Of a stretch of DNA of 64,000 bases, positions 27,391 to 36,505 are shown piece by piece. Under the pieces are notes generated by a model. It was given only the letters and a program-made list of their open reading frames with translations, ran no database searches and was not told where the DNA came from. Origin of the DNA: Roseateles sp049532965 (GTDB lineage: Bacteria; Pseudomonadota; Gammaproteobacteria; Burkholderiales; Burkholderiaceae_C); NCBI RefSeq assembly GCF_049532965.1, contig NZ_CP186694.1:3720001-3784000 (forward strand), in the 5' to 3' direction. How positions within the stretch are numbered: the stretch's first letter is position 1; every line of letters begins with the position of its first letter. Made by a program: the position numbers and the translations under genes.

Positions 27391-28590
27391 ATGCATGCCT
27401 TTGTTTGCGATGCCCAGCGCACGCCATTTGGCCGTTACGGCGGCGCGCTGTCGGCAGTCCGGGCGGACGACCTGGGGGCGGTGCCCATCCAGGCCCTGAT
27501 GGCCCGCCACCCCTCGCTCGATTGGAGCGCGCTGGACGATGTGTTCTATGGCTGCGCCAACCAGGCGGGCGAGGACAACCGCAACGTCGCCCGCATGTCC
27601 GCCCTGTTGGCCGGCTTGCCGATCGACGTGCCCGGGGTGACCCTGAACCGGCTGTGCGGATCGGGCATGGACGCGGTGGGCAGCGCCGCGCGAGCGATCC
27701 GGGCGGGGGAGGCGCAACTGCTGATTGCTGGCGGGGTCGAGAGCATGAGCCGCGCCCCGTTCGTCATGCCGAAGGCCGAGTCCGCCTTCTCCCGCGCCAA
27801 TGCGATCTACGACACGACCATCGGCTGGCGTTTCGTCAATCCGGCGATGAAGGCGCAATACGGCGTCGATTCGATGCCGGAGACGGCCGAGAACGTGGCC
27901 GCCGATTTCGGGATCGAGCGCGAAGCGCAGGACCGGATGGCCCTGGCCAGCCAGACCAAGGCGCTCGCGGCGCAGCGCAACGGCGTTTTCGATGCCGAGA
28001 TCTGCCCCGTCACCATTCCTCAGAAAAAGGGCGAAGCGCTCGTCGTCCGCCAGGATGAGCATCCCCGCGAGACCAGCCTGGAAGCGCTGGCGAAGCTGAA
28101 GGGGGTCGTCCGCCCGGACGGCACCGTGACCGCCGGTAACGCGTCCGGCGTCAATGACGGCAGTTGCGCGCTGTTGCTGGCCAGCGAGGCGGCGCTCTCG
28201 CGGCACGGGCTGACGCCGCGGGCGCGCATCCTGGGCATGGCCACGGCCGGCGTGGCGCCCAGGATCATGGGCATCGGCCCGGCGCCGGCTGCGCGCAAGG
28301 TGCTGGCGCAAGTGGGCCTGACACTGGACCAGATGGACGTCATCGAACTGAACGAAGCCTTTGCCGCCCAGGGGCTCGCCGTGTTGCGGGACCTCGGCCT
28401 GAAGGACGACGATGTCCGCGTGAATCCCAACGGGGGCGCCATCGCGCTGGGCCATCCGCTGGGCGCCAGCGGCGCCCGGCTCGTGACCACGGCGATCAAC
28501 CAGCTTCATCGCATCCGGGGCCGCTACGCGCTGTGCACGATGTGCATCGGCGTCGGCCAGGGCATCGCGGTGGTTGTCGAGCGGGTCTGA
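27391..28590 (+). CDS. 3-oxoadipyl-CoA thiolase-like acetyl-CoA acyltransferase
   Basis: A thiolase of 399 residues that cleaves 3-oxoacyl-CoA with coenzyme A. The acylated cysteine is C89 (LNRLCGSGMDAV). The active-site histidine is in NPNGGAIALGHPLGASGAR and the second cysteine in CTMCIGVGQG. The N-terminal AFVCDAQRTPFGRYGGALSAVRADDLGAVP and GCANQAGEDNRNVARM blocks match PcaF/PaaJ, which form succinyl-CoA and acetyl-CoA from 3-oxoadipyl-CoA. A PcaR-like IclR regulator and a PaaH-like dehydrogenase lie downstream, supporting aromatic (beta-ketoadipate or phenylacetate) degradation. Confidence 0.92.
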   Translation: MHAFVCDAQRTPFGRYGGALSAVRADDLGAVPIQALMARHPSLDWSALDDVFYGCANQAGEDNRNVARMSALLAGLPIDVPGVTLNRLCGSGMDAVGSAARAIRAGEAQLLIAGGVESMSRAPFVMPKAESAFSRANAIYDTTIGWRFVNPAMKAQYGVDSMPETAENVAADFGIEREAQDRMALASQTKALAAQRNGVFDAEICPVTIPQKKGEALVVRQDEHPRETSLEALAKLKGVVRPDGTVTAGNASGVNDGSCALLLASEAALSRHGLTPRARILGMATAGVAPRIMGIGPAPAARKVLAQVGLTLDQMDVIELNEAFAAQGLAVLRDLGLKDDDVRVNPNGGAIALGHPLGASGARLVTTAINQLHRIRGRYALCTMCIGVGQGIAVVVERV

Positions 28591-28622
28591 CCGCACCGGG
28601 GCGGCTGTTGCCGCCATGCGCC

Positions 28623-28645
28623 ACGGCCGTTTCGACGGCCGTTTT
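28623..28645 (+). terminator. rho-independent terminator of the thiolase gene
   Basis: Stem ACGGCCG/CGGCCGT with loop TTTCGA, followed by four T residues, 33 bp after the thiolase stop codon. Confidence 0.75.
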
Positions 28646-29187
28646 CAATTGCGCGATTAGTCAGACTTTTTCCGCTCTCGTCCGACGGTGGCTGCCCCTC
28701 ATCCCGACCAGTTGTCTGACCTCTTTTTGGTGCGGGACGCCAACTTGACACCAACTTCTCACGCGCGCCTCACCTATAGCCAAAGGTTTGGGTTCGTTGA
28801 GAAATAGTCATGGCCTCACGTAAGACCACGTAGGCGCCAATCGCACACCACGTGGGATACTGCCCCTCGTTTGATGGCGCATACCGCTCATATATGTGGC
28901 GGCATGCGGTGCCAAGCATGATGTCTGACTATTGACGGCCTGCTTAGCGACCACCCGATCGCGGTTTCGCGCACTTTTTTCCGCTGAACGCCTAGGAATC
29001 ACTGCCTTTTTCAGGCCGTGGGGCGCTCTGCGCGGGAAATGCACCAATATGATGCATAGACGTGCGATTGGTGGACTAAAACAATTGCCCTGGCAAACAT
29101 TCTTCACAGGGTTGTCCCTATAGTCCTGGACATTACCTGCTTACGCCCAGCAGATTTGGGCGTCAAACGCACGTCCTCCCCCCTGCC
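28646..29187. other. 540-bp noncoding region before the IclR gene
   Basis: This stretch is richer in A+T than its neighbours and holds no convincing gene. A leftward 99-codon frame has no ribosome-binding site or family features. Visible elements are a CCACGTGG palindrome (28848-28855), a nearby half copy ACCACGT, and the inverted repeat TTGCC-CT-GGCAA (29085-29096) about 90 bp before the IclR start. These could be regulator sites. The remainder is unexplained. Confidence 0.5.
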
Positions 29188-30024
29188 ATGTCCGCTGCTC
29201 GAGCCCACGATGAAGAACTGACGGCCCTCCAGGCCGTTGTCCCCACCCCTGAAGCTGAAGTCCGAACCGGCCCGCTGAAGCGCGATCTGGTTGCCGGCCT
29301 GGAAAAAGGTCTGGCCGTGATCGAAGCCTTCGACCAGGAGCGCCCGCGCCTGACCATCAGCGAAGTCGCCGGCCGTACCGGCCTGACCCGCGCGGCGGCC
29401 CGCCGCTACCTGCTCACGCTGACCCACCTGGGCTTCGTCTCGCAGGATCGCAAGATGTTCGCGCTGACCCCCAAGGTGCTGCGCCTGGGTCAGAGCTACA
29501 TGCACTCTGCGCGCCTGCCCCGCATCATCGAACCCGAGCTGCACAAGCTGGCGTATGCGATGAAGGAAGCGTCCTCCGCTGGCGTGCTGGACGGCAACGA
29601 TGTGATCTGCATCTCCGCCACGAGCGCGGGGCGCGTCGTCTCCCCGACGCTGCAACCGGGCACCCGCGTGCCGGCCTACTGCACCGGCAACGGCCGCGTG
29701 CTGCTCGCGGCGCAGTCGCAGGCGGACGTCGACGCGTTCATCGCGCGCCAGGAACTGACCGCGCTGACACCGCACACGATCACGCATCCGGAGCGGCTGC
29801 GCATCGAGATCGCCCGCGCTCGCGCGCAGGGCTACGCGCTGATCGACCAGGAACTCGAACAGGGCCTGCGGACGGTCGCAGTGCCGCTGAAGAACTACAA
29901 GGGCGACACCGTCGCCGCGATGGCCATCAGCGTGCACGCGACCCGCATGAGCATGGAGCAGATGGTCGAGCACTGCCTGCCCCCGCTGCTGCAGGCGCAA
30001 GCCCACCTGCGCATGCTGCTCTGA
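29188..30024 (+). CDS. IclR-family regulator, PcaR/PobR-like
   Basis: A 278-residue transcription factor. The winged helix-turn-helix (about residues 38-95) reads RDLVAGLEKGLAVIEAFDQERPRLTISEVAGRTGLTRAAARRYLLTL. The effector-binding IclR domain follows, including GRVLLAA and YALIDQELEQGLRTVAVPL. The sequence style resembles PcaR/PobR regulators of protocatechuate and beta-ketoadipate genes, and the thiolase upstream fits this. An ~30-residue N-terminal extension precedes the homologous part, so the start could be slightly later. Confidence 0.92.
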   Translation: MSAARAHDEELTALQAVVPTPEAEVRTGPLKRDLVAGLEKGLAVIEAFDQERPRLTISEVAGRTGLTRAAARRYLLTLTHLGFVSQDRKMFALTPKVLRLGQSYMHSARLPRIIEPELHKLAYAMKEASSAGVLDGNDVICISATSAGRVVSPTLQPGTRVPAYCTGNGRVLLAAQSQADVDAFIARQELTALTPHTITHPERLRIEIARARAQGYALIDQELEQGLRTVAVPLKNYKGDTVAAMAISVHATRMSMEQMVEHCLPPLLQAQAHLRMLL

Positions 30025-30046
30025 GGCTGCCAGCTACCGACGAAGA

Positions 30047-30069
30047 AGCGGCCCGAGGGTCGCTTTTTT
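30047..30069 (+). terminator. terminator of the IclR gene
   Basis: Stem AGCGGCCC/GGGTCGCT (one G-U pair) followed by six T residues. It sits in the convergent gap and touches the stop codon of the leftward dehydrogenase gene. Confidence 0.75.
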
Positions 30070-31592
30070 CATGCCCAGACGCGTTGCCGCAGCAGCGGGC
30101 TGATGCGGTAGCGCTCGCTGCGAGAGGCGTCGAAGAGCCCATCGAGCAGGTCGACGACGGGCGCGGCGCCCAGTTGCGCGAGCCACTCGAAGGGCCCGGC
30201 CGGGTAGTTGACACCGAGCTTCATCGCGGTGTCCGCGCCGGCCTCGTCGCAGACGCCCTGCCAGACGGCGTCGGCGCCTTCATTGATCAGCATCGCCACG
30301 GTGCGGGCGACGGCCAGGCCCGGCACGTCACGCAACACCAGCGGCTCCCAGCCGAGTCGGCGCAGCAGCGTCTCGGCGTGGGTCTGCTGCATGTTGTCGA
30401 CGCGCGGCGCGAAGGCGATGGCGAGTCCATCGATGCGGTCCGGCGCCAGCGGCCAGTCGATCACCGCGAGGCCGGGTTGGCTGCGCTCATGCGCGATCTG
30501 AGCGGCACAGCGCCCGCGGCTGAAGTGGAGCTGGAGCCCCTCGATGGCGACGCCGTTCCAGTCCGCGGCGCTGTCGCGCTCGAACGAGAGGCCGCGCGCA
30601 CCCATCCATCCGCCGAGCAGCTCGACCAGCGCACCCTGCCCCGCGAGCGTCACCGTGCCGACATCGCCGTCGATCACCGCCACCGGCGCCGACGCGGCCG
30701 GCACGCCGTCGTAGAAGCCCTTGCCGGCCTTGCGCCCCAGACGGCCGCCATCGACGAGCGCCTTCTGCACCAGCGAAGGTTGATAGCGCCGGTCGCCGTA
30801 GTTGGCGTCGAACACCGACTGCGTCACCAGCGCGTTGGTGTCGTGGCCGATGAGGTCCATCAGCTCGCAGGGGCCCATCCGGAAGCCGGCCCCGCGCAGC
30901 GCGCGGTCCAGTTGCGCCGGGCTGCCGGCCTGCTCCTGCAGCAGTTGCAGCGTCTCGGCGTAGTACGGCCGGGCGATGCGATTCACGATGAAGCCGGGCG
31001 TCGACTTCGCATGCACGGGAGTCTTGCCCCAGCGGCGCGACAGCTGCTCGATGGCCTGCGCGGCGGAGGCCTCCGTCTCCGCGCCCCACACCACCTCGAC
31101 CAGCTTCATCACCGGCACCGGATTGAAGAAATGCATGCCCACCAGCCGGCGAGGATTCGCCATGCCGTTGGCCAGCGCGGTGATGCTGATCGACGAGGTA
31201 TTGGAGGCGATCAGCGCGTCGGGGGGCAGCATCGCGTCGAGCTCGCGCAGCAGCGCCTGCTTGGGCTCGAGCTTCTCGACGATCACCTCGATCACCAGCG
31301 CGGCGCGCTTCAGGTCGGTGATCGCGGGGGCCGGGGTAAGGCGGCTCATCACGGCCGCTCGCTCGGCGGCCTCGATCCGGCCCTTTGCAACGAGGCCGTC
31401 GAGCGCCTGCCCGATCTGCGCGACGGCGGCCGCGGCGGCGCCCTCGCGCAGGTCCATCAGCAGCACCGGATGGCCGGCCTGTGCCGCCACCTGCGCGATG
31501 CCCGCGCCCATCACGCCTGCACCGATCACGGCCACGGGCGCCTGCGAAGCGTCCGCGGTCAGCACTCGCCAGGATGTGGTGGAAGTCGTCAT
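30069..31592 (-). CDS. 3-hydroxyacyl-CoA dehydrogenase, PaaH/PaaC-like
   Basis: Oxidises 3-hydroxyacyl-CoA (probably 3-hydroxyadipyl-CoA) with NAD. The NAD-binding Rossmann motif is VIGAGVMGAGIAQVAAQAGH (about residues 21-40). It is followed by SNTSSISITALA, the catalytic histidine region GMHFFNPVPVMKLVEVV, and RIARPYYAE of the C-terminal domain. At 507 residues it has the second 3HCDH domain typical of PaaH/PaaC, unlike the shorter FadB2 type. The start is the ATG of MTTSTTSWRV; upstream codons are out-of-family. It is co-directional with the hydratase gene upstream. Confidence 0.92.
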   Translation of the reverse strand: MTTSTTSWRVLTADASQAPVAVIGAGVMGAGIAQVAAQAGHPVLLMDLREGAAAAAVAQIGQALDGLVAKGRIEAAERAAVMSRLTPAPAITDLKRAALVIEVIVEKLEPKQALLRELDAMLPPDALIASNTSSISITALANGMANPRRLVGMHFFNPVPVMKLVEVVWGAETEASAAQAIEQLSRRWGKTPVHAKSTPGFIVNRIARPYYAETLQLLQEQAGSPAQLDRALRGAGFRMGPCELMDLIGHDTNALVTQSVFDANYGDRRYQPSLVQKALVDGGRLGRKAGKGFYDGVPAASAPVAVIDGDVGTVTLAGQGALVELLGGWMGARGLSFERDSAADWNGVAIEGLQLHFSRGRCAAQIAHERSQPGLAVIDWPLAPDRIDGLAIAFAPRVDNMQQTHAETLLRRLGWEPLVLRDVPGLAVARTVAMLINEGADAVWQGVCDEAGADTAMKLGVNYPAGPFEWLAQLGAAPVVDLLDGLFDASRSERYRISPLLRQRVWA

Positions 31593-31650
31593 TGATGTCT
31601 CCAGGTCGTTGTGTCTTGTGGCGCGCGTCGTCGCGCGAGGCCGGCGCGGC

Positions 31651-32460
31651 TCAGTCCATGCCGGGAGCCTTCGGCACCCAGGCCGCCGGCCGTTTGCCGA
31701 GGAAAGCCGCAAAGCCTTCCCTGGCCTCGCTGCCCATGCGCACCCGCGCGATGGTCTGCGCGGTCAGTTCGCGCACCTCGCTGCTCACGGGCCCGACCTC
31801 CAGCTGGGCCAACAGCGTCTTGATCTCCGCCTGCGCCTGAGGCCCGTTCATCAACAGCTCCGAGACCCAGCGCTCCACGGCGGCATCGAGTCCGCCGGCC
31901 GCGTCGCTCTCGACGACCTCATGCAGCAGGCCGATGCGCAGCGCCTCCGCGGCAGTGATGCGGCTGGCGGTGAGCGCCAGCCGGCGCGCCTCGCGCGGGC
32001 CGACGGCATTCACCACATAGGGCCCGATCACCGACGGCAGGATGCCAAACCGCGCCTCGCTGACGGCGAACTGCGCGCCGGCGGTGGCGACCGCGATATC
32101 GCAGGCGAGCGTCAGACCGACGCCGCCCCCCAACGCCACGCCATGGACCTGGGCGATCGTCGGCTTCGGGCAGCGGGCGATGCGATCGAGCATGCCCGCG
32201 AAGCGGCGCGCGTCCTCGACGTTCCAGTCCTGCGTCGCCTCGGAGGCCCGTTTCATCCATTGCAGATCGGCGCCCGCGCTGAACGCCTTGCCCGCGCCCT
32301 GGAGCACGATGATCCGGACCGCGGGGTCCTGGCCCAGACGCGCGAAGGCGGCATCAAGGTCCGCGATCATGGTCTCGTCGAAGGCGTTGAACACCTCGGG
32401 GCGATTCATCGTCACGCGCGCCACGCCGCGCGCATCGGTCGCAATCTGCAGGGTCTCCAC
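31651..32460 (-). CDS. enoyl-CoA hydratase/isomerase, methylglutaconyl-CoA hydratase-like
   Basis: A crotonase-fold enzyme of 269 residues. Family motifs are MNRPEVFNAFDETMIADL, the oxyanion-hole region GKAFSAGADLQWMKR, and AQVHGVALGGGVGLTLACD. The AFSAGADLQWMKR block is characteristic of methylglutaconyl-CoA hydratase (leucine degradation, LiuC). A role with the adjacent 3-hydroxyacyl-CoA dehydrogenase in phenylacetate or acyl-CoA breakdown is also possible. The start is GTG with GGAG nine bases upstream; an in-frame ATG 26 codons earlier lies in noncoding-looking sequence. Confidence 0.9.
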   Translation of the reverse strand: METLQIATDARGVARVTMNRPEVFNAFDETMIADLDAAFARLGQDPAVRIIVLQGAGKAFSAGADLQWMKRASEATQDWNVEDARRFAGMLDRIARCPKPTIAQVHGVALGGGVGLTLACDIAVATAGAQFAVSEARFGILPSVIGPYVVNAVGPREARRLALTASRITAAEALRIGLLHEVVESDAAGGLDAAVERWVSELLMNGPQAQAEIKTLLAQLEVGPVSSEVRELTAQTIARVRMGSEAREGFAAFLGKRPAAWVPKAPGMD

Positions 32461-32539
32461 GATGCCGGTCTCCGTTGTGATCGGCGGAGTATCGCAGCCC
32501 GACCGGTCGGTCGAAAAAGAAACCTTGGGCGCGAGCATG

Positions 32540-32570
32540 GTCCCGGGGCGCGCCTTGCCGCCCCCGGGAC
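32540..32570 (-). terminator. GC-rich hairpin between LysR and hydratase genes
   Basis: Perfect 9-bp arms GTCCCGGGG/CCCCGGGAC around a 13-bp loop, 24 bp after the LysR stop. There is no U-run, so termination is only possible, not certain. Confidence 0.4.
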
Positions 32571-32593
32571 GGTGCCGCGCCCATGGGGCCGTT

Positions 32594-33481
32594 TCAGCCT
32601 TCCCAGACTTCCAGCACCAGTTCCCGCAAGGCGCCCAGCGCGGTGTCTTCCGATCCGTGCGGCTCTTCCCTCTGCAGCCAGCACAGCCAGGTTTCGTCCT
32701 GCCAGTGCGGCCAGATGCGGAGCTCGCCAGCGTCCACCGCCGCCTTGGCCTGGTCCAGCCGCAGCACCGCGGCGCCCAGGCCGCTGGCCACCATGCCGCG
32801 CACGGCGGCCTCGGTCTCGGCCATCAGGCTGTGCGCCGGCTCGCGGCCGGCGCTTTGGAACAGGCGCTCGGCGGCGGGACGCAAGCCGCATTCCGGGGGT
32901 GTGCCGATCCATGGCAGCGATAGCAGCGCGTCGCGCGACACCGGCCATTCCCGGTCCGCGAAGCGGCGCGGCACGGCCACGGCGAGGTCCATCCGGCGCA
33001 ACCGCTGCACGATCAACCCGTCGGCGGCCTCGCCGTCGTAGAGCACATAGGCGCAATCGACGTCGCCGCGCCGCAACGCCTGCACGCTCTGCAGCGACAG
33101 CCGCTGCAACAGCTGCAACCCGATGCCGGGATGGCGCTCGGCCAGCTTCACCAGCACCTCGCCTAGCCGCAGCGCCAGCGGGTCGGTCACGGGGCCCATG
33201 CGCAACACGCCGCGCACCTCGCCGCGGAGCTGTGCGGCGGCCTGGCGCAGCCGCTGCGCGGCGTCGAGCGTGCGGCGCGCTTCCTCGGCCAGGCGCTCGC
33301 CGGCGGCGGTCAGGGCCATGCCGCGCGAGCTGCGCTCGAACAGCTGCACGCCCAGTTCCTCTTCCAGCGCCTTGATCTGCGCGCTCACTGCGGGAACGCT
33401 GGTGAAGACCTTCTCCGCGGCACGGGTCAGGTTCCGTTCGGCCACGACGGCCAGAAAGCTCTTCAGCTGATACAGCTCCAT
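32594..33481 (-). CDS. LysR-family transcriptional regulator
   Basis: A 295-residue regulator. The N-terminal helix-turn-helix reads MELYQLKSFLAVVAERNLTRAAEKVFTSVPAVSAQIKALEEELGVQLFER. A C-terminal substrate-binding domain follows with LRMGPVTDPLALRLGEVL. It is divergent from the DMT transporter gene, 136 bp away, the usual arrangement for a LysR protein controlling its neighbour. That neighbour is broken (see next entry), so its present target is unclear. The start is fixed by similarity at MELYQL. Confidence 0.92.
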   Translation of the reverse strand: MELYQLKSFLAVVAERNLTRAAEKVFTSVPAVSAQIKALEEELGVQLFERSSRGMALTAAGERLAEEARRTLDAAQRLRQAAAQLRGEVRGVLRMGPVTDPLALRLGEVLVKLAERHPGIGLQLLQRLSLQSVQALRRGDVDCAYVLYDGEAADGLIVQRLRRMDLAVAVPRRFADREWPVSRDALLSLPWIGTPPECGLRPAAERLFQSAGREPAHSLMAETEAAVRGMVASGLGAAVLRLDQAKAAVDAGELRIWPHWQDETWLCWLQREEPHGSEDTALGALRELVLEVWEG

Positions 33482-33617
33482 GGGCGGCGATTGTGACCAG
33501 CCGAGTCGCGCGCCGTGTTCGGATTCTTCAAAGGCCTGTTCCAAAGATGCGCATGGACCGTCGGTCGACCGGCTTCCAGACTGCATGCCGTTGAAGTTCC
33601 GGAAAGCGATCCCTGCC

Positions 33618-34167
33618 ATGACCCGATCCACGCCCCACGCCGCCACGGCGGCGATGCTCTTCGCGGCTGTCTCCTGGGGCAGCCTGTTCTTCGTTGGCAA
33701 GCCGGTGCTGGGCCAACTCGATCCGATCTGGTTCACCGCGCTGCGTTACCTGTTGGCGGGTCTGGGCATGGCGCTGCTCGTCGCGCTTTTCGGCCAGCGG
33801 CCGTGGTCCAAGCTGCGCGCGCACTGGGGCACGTTGACGCGCTTCGGCGTGCTTGGCTACGGCTTCTTCGGCGTGCTCGTCCTCGAGGGGTTGAAGCTCT
33901 CGCTGCCTTCGCACGGCGCGGTCCTCATGGCGACGCTGCCGCTCACGACCATCCTGCTGCGCTGGCTGCGTGCCGGTGTCCGCGCTGATGACGAGCGTCG
34001 CGCTGGGCCAGCATCCGGCGCCGCAGGAATGGATCGGCGCGGCGCTGGTCATCGCAGCGCTGACGCTGAGCACACGGACACCAGTGCCGATGGCTCCCGC
34101 CGCTGATCACGATGCCGTGAAGGCGCGTGCGCCACGAAGCGTTGCCGGGCGTTGTCCGGCCACATGA
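33618..34167 (+). pseudogene. DMT (EamA) transporter gene with internal deletion and frameshift
   Basis: The first ~115 codons encode a normal EamA first half (AAVSWGSLFFVGKPVLGQLDP, FTALRYLLAGLGMALLVALF, VLMATLPLTTILLRWL). At about 33960 the sequence jumps, in the next frame, to the last ~40 residues of the same family (PVSALMTSVALGQHPAPQEWIGAALVIAALTL), ending at 34167. About 130 residues (five or so helices) are missing, and the halves are out of frame. The original frame runs on to 34106 as an unrelated polar tail. A functional 10-helix permease is not made. It is an LysR-controlled exporter remnant. Confidence 0.8.
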
Positions 34168-34303
34168 CAGGCGACGTGGCCGTTCCGATGGCTTTGCGTG
34201 AGGCGGCGGCGCACGACGCCTCATGCCTTTTGTCACGGGCCTGTCTTTTGACATAGGCTGGCGCCTTCGTCGGGCCTGGCCCGCGCTACAGATCCCTTCC
34301 GCG

Positions 34304-36325
34304 ATGAAGCATGCGCTCCGCCTCACCACCCTCGTCCTGCTGATGCAGCTGGGCGGATTCGCCACCGCGGCGCAGCCGCAGTCGGGCCTGGACCGCCAGG
34401 GCTACGACAAGTCGGTCCGGCCGCAGGACGACCTGTTCCGCGCCGCCAACGGCCGCTGGCTCGCCACCACCGACATCCCCGCCGACAAGTCCTCGTACGG
34501 GGCCTTCCACCAATTGGCGGACCTCTCCGACAAGCGCGTCCGCGCCATCATCGAGGACCTCTCGAAGAAGAAGGCCAAGGCCGGCACGGTCGAGCAGAAG
34601 ATCGGCGACTACTACGCCGCCTACATGAACACCGCGGCGATCGACAAGGCCGGACTGGCGCCGGTGAAGCCGCTGCTGGACAGCATCGCGGCGATCCAGA
34701 CGCGCGAGCAACTCGCCGCCTGGCTGGGCGCACAGACCGGTATCGTCGACACGCCGGTGCCGCTGGGCATCGAAGCCGACTACCAGGACCCCACGATCAA
34801 CCGCCTGCAGACCTGGCAGGGCGGCCTGGGCCTGCCGGACCGCGACTACTACCTGAAGAAGGACGACGAGCGCCTGGCCAAGGCGCGCGGCGCCTATGGC
34901 GACTACCTGCGCACGCTGGCCCGTGCGGCGGGCATCGCGGACCCGGATGGCAGCGCCCAGCGCGTGCTCGCGCTGGAGGAGCGCCTGGCCGAAGTGCAGT
35001 GGGACAAGGTCGCGCTGCGCGATCCGCAGAAGACCTACAACCCGATGACGCCGGCCGAGCTGGCGCAGAAGGCACCGGGCTTCGACTGGAACGCCTTCTT
35101 CACGGCGGCCTCGCTGCCGGGCCTGGACAAGCTCTCGGCCTCGCAACCGAGCTACCTGACCGGTGCCGCGAAGATCCTCGGCGAAGCGCCGCTCGACGAC
35201 ATCAAGCTCTACCTCACCGTCCGCGTGCTGGATGCCAGCGCCAACGTGCTGCCGAAGGTCTATCGCGACGCGCATTTCCAGTTCCATGGGGCGGCCCTGA
35301 CGGGCGCCAAGACGCCGCTGCCGCGCTGGCAGCAGGCGGTGGGCAACGTCAACGGCGCGCTGGGCGAGGCCGTCGGCGAGGTCTATGTGAAGCGCTATTT
35401 CCCGCCGGCGGACAAGGCGCGGATGCTGCAGCTCGTCAACGGCCTGCTGGCCTCGTACAAGGAGTCCATCGACAAGCTGACCTGGATGACGCCGGCGACC
35501 AAGGCGCAGGCGCAGGACAAGCTGTCGAAGTACATGGTCAAGATCGGGTATCCGGATGTCTGGCGCGACTACGGCGCGTTGCAGGTCAAGGCGGGCGATG
35601 CGCTGGGCAACAGCCTGCGCGCCGCGGCCTTCGAATGGAAGCGCCAGGCGGCCAAGGCCAGCAAGCCGGTCGATCGCCGCGAGTGGTTGTTGACGCCGCA
35701 GACGGTCAACGCGTACTACAACCCGACGCTCAACGAGATCGTCTTCCCTGCTGCGATCCTGCAGCCGCCGTTCTACAACACGAAGGCGGATGACGCGGTG
35801 AACTACGGCGCCATCGGCGCGGTGATCGGGCACGAGATCAGCCATGGTTTCGACGACCAGGGCAGCCAGTTCGATGGCGACGGCAAGCTGCGCAACTGGT
35901 GGACCGACGAGGACCGGAAGGCCTTCGATGCGATTGGCGAGAAGCTTGTCGCGCAGTACGAGGGCTATGAGCCCATTCCGGGCAAGCACCTCAACGGCAA
36001 GCTGACGCTGGGCGAGAACATTGCCGACCTGTCGGGCCTGCAGATCGCTTACAAGGCTTATCTGCGCTCGCTGGGCGGCAAGCCGGCGCCGGTGATCGAT
36101 GGCTACACGGGCGAGCAGCATTTCTTCATGGGCTGGTCGCAGGCGTGGCGGGAGAAGGCACGCGAGGAGCGCAAGCTTCAACTGCTCACGATCGATCCGC
36201 ACTCGCCGCCGGAGTTCCGTGCCAACGGCGCCGCGGTCAACCACGACGGGTTCCACGAGGCTTTCAAGACCAAGCCGGGCGACAAGATGTACAAGCCCAG
36301 CGAGGACCGCATCCGCATCTGGTAA
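34304..36325 (+). CDS. M13-family zinc metallopeptidase (neprilysin/PepO-like), secreted
   Basis: A 673-residue peptidase exported by a signal peptide ending near FATAA-QPQ. The zinc motif HExxH is at H510, E511 and H514 (VIGHEISHGFDDQG), with the third ligand E571 in GENIADLSG and D575 following. Length is typical of bacterial M13 enzymes, which cleave short peptides in the periplasm. The start is the ATG directly before the signal peptide. It is monocistronic and ended by a strong terminator. Confidence 0.95.
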   Translation: MKHALRLTTLVLLMQLGGFATAAQPQSGLDRQGYDKSVRPQDDLFRAANGRWLATTDIPADKSSYGAFHQLADLSDKRVRAIIEDLSKKKAKAGTVEQKIGDYYAAYMNTAAIDKAGLAPVKPLLDSIAAIQTREQLAAWLGAQTGIVDTPVPLGIEADYQDPTINRLQTWQGGLGLPDRDYYLKKDDERLAKARGAYGDYLRTLARAAGIADPDGSAQRVLALEERLAEVQWDKVALRDPQKTYNPMTPAELAQKAPGFDWNAFFTAASLPGLDKLSASQPSYLTGAAKILGEAPLDDIKLYLTVRVLDASANVLPKVYRDAHFQFHGAALTGAKTPLPRWQQAVGNVNGALGEAVGEVYVKRYFPPADKARMLQLVNGLLASYKESIDKLTWMTPATKAQAQDKLSKYMVKIGYPDVWRDYGALQVKAGDALGNSLRAAAFEWKRQAAKASKPVDRREWLLTPQTVNAYYNPTLNEIVFPAAILQPPFYNTKADDAVNYGAIGAVIGHEISHGFDDQGSQFDGDGKLRNWWTDEDRKAFDAIGEKLVAQYEGYEPIPGKHLNGKLTLGENIADLSGLQIAYKAYLRSLGGKPAPVIDGYTGEQHFFMGWSQAWREKAREERKLQLLTIDPHSPPEFRANGAAVNHDGFHEAFKTKPGDKMYKPSEDRIRIW

Positions 36326-36342
36326 GGATCAAGCCACAAAGA

Positions 36343-36368
36343 ACGGCCGGGACACCCCGGCCGTTTTT
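36343..36368 (+). terminator. rho-independent terminator of the M13 peptidase gene
   Basis: A perfect stem ACGGCCGGG/CCCGGCCGT followed by five T residues, 17 bp after the stop codon. The next ~137 bp up to the glk stop hold no gene. Confidence 0.9.
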
Positions 36369-36505
36369 CATTGAAGTCCTCGGTACCAAAACCGCCGCAG
36401 GACACCAGTGGTTGGGGACGGCATGGCTTGGGGTTCAGGCGCTTGCCGCCTGCGGCCCCATGCCATGGCGGCCAACGCCCGGCCCGCCGCAGGAACAACG
36501 GTTCC

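Noticed and set aside
28808..29107. Leftward 99-codon frame in the gap before the IclR gene
   Set aside because: No ribosome-binding site, no recognisable domain and unusual composition; not supported as a gene.
33618..34106. A short functional DMT protein of about 163 residues
   Set aside because: After residue ~117 the frame encodes a polar sequence unlike the family, while the true C terminus continues in another frame.
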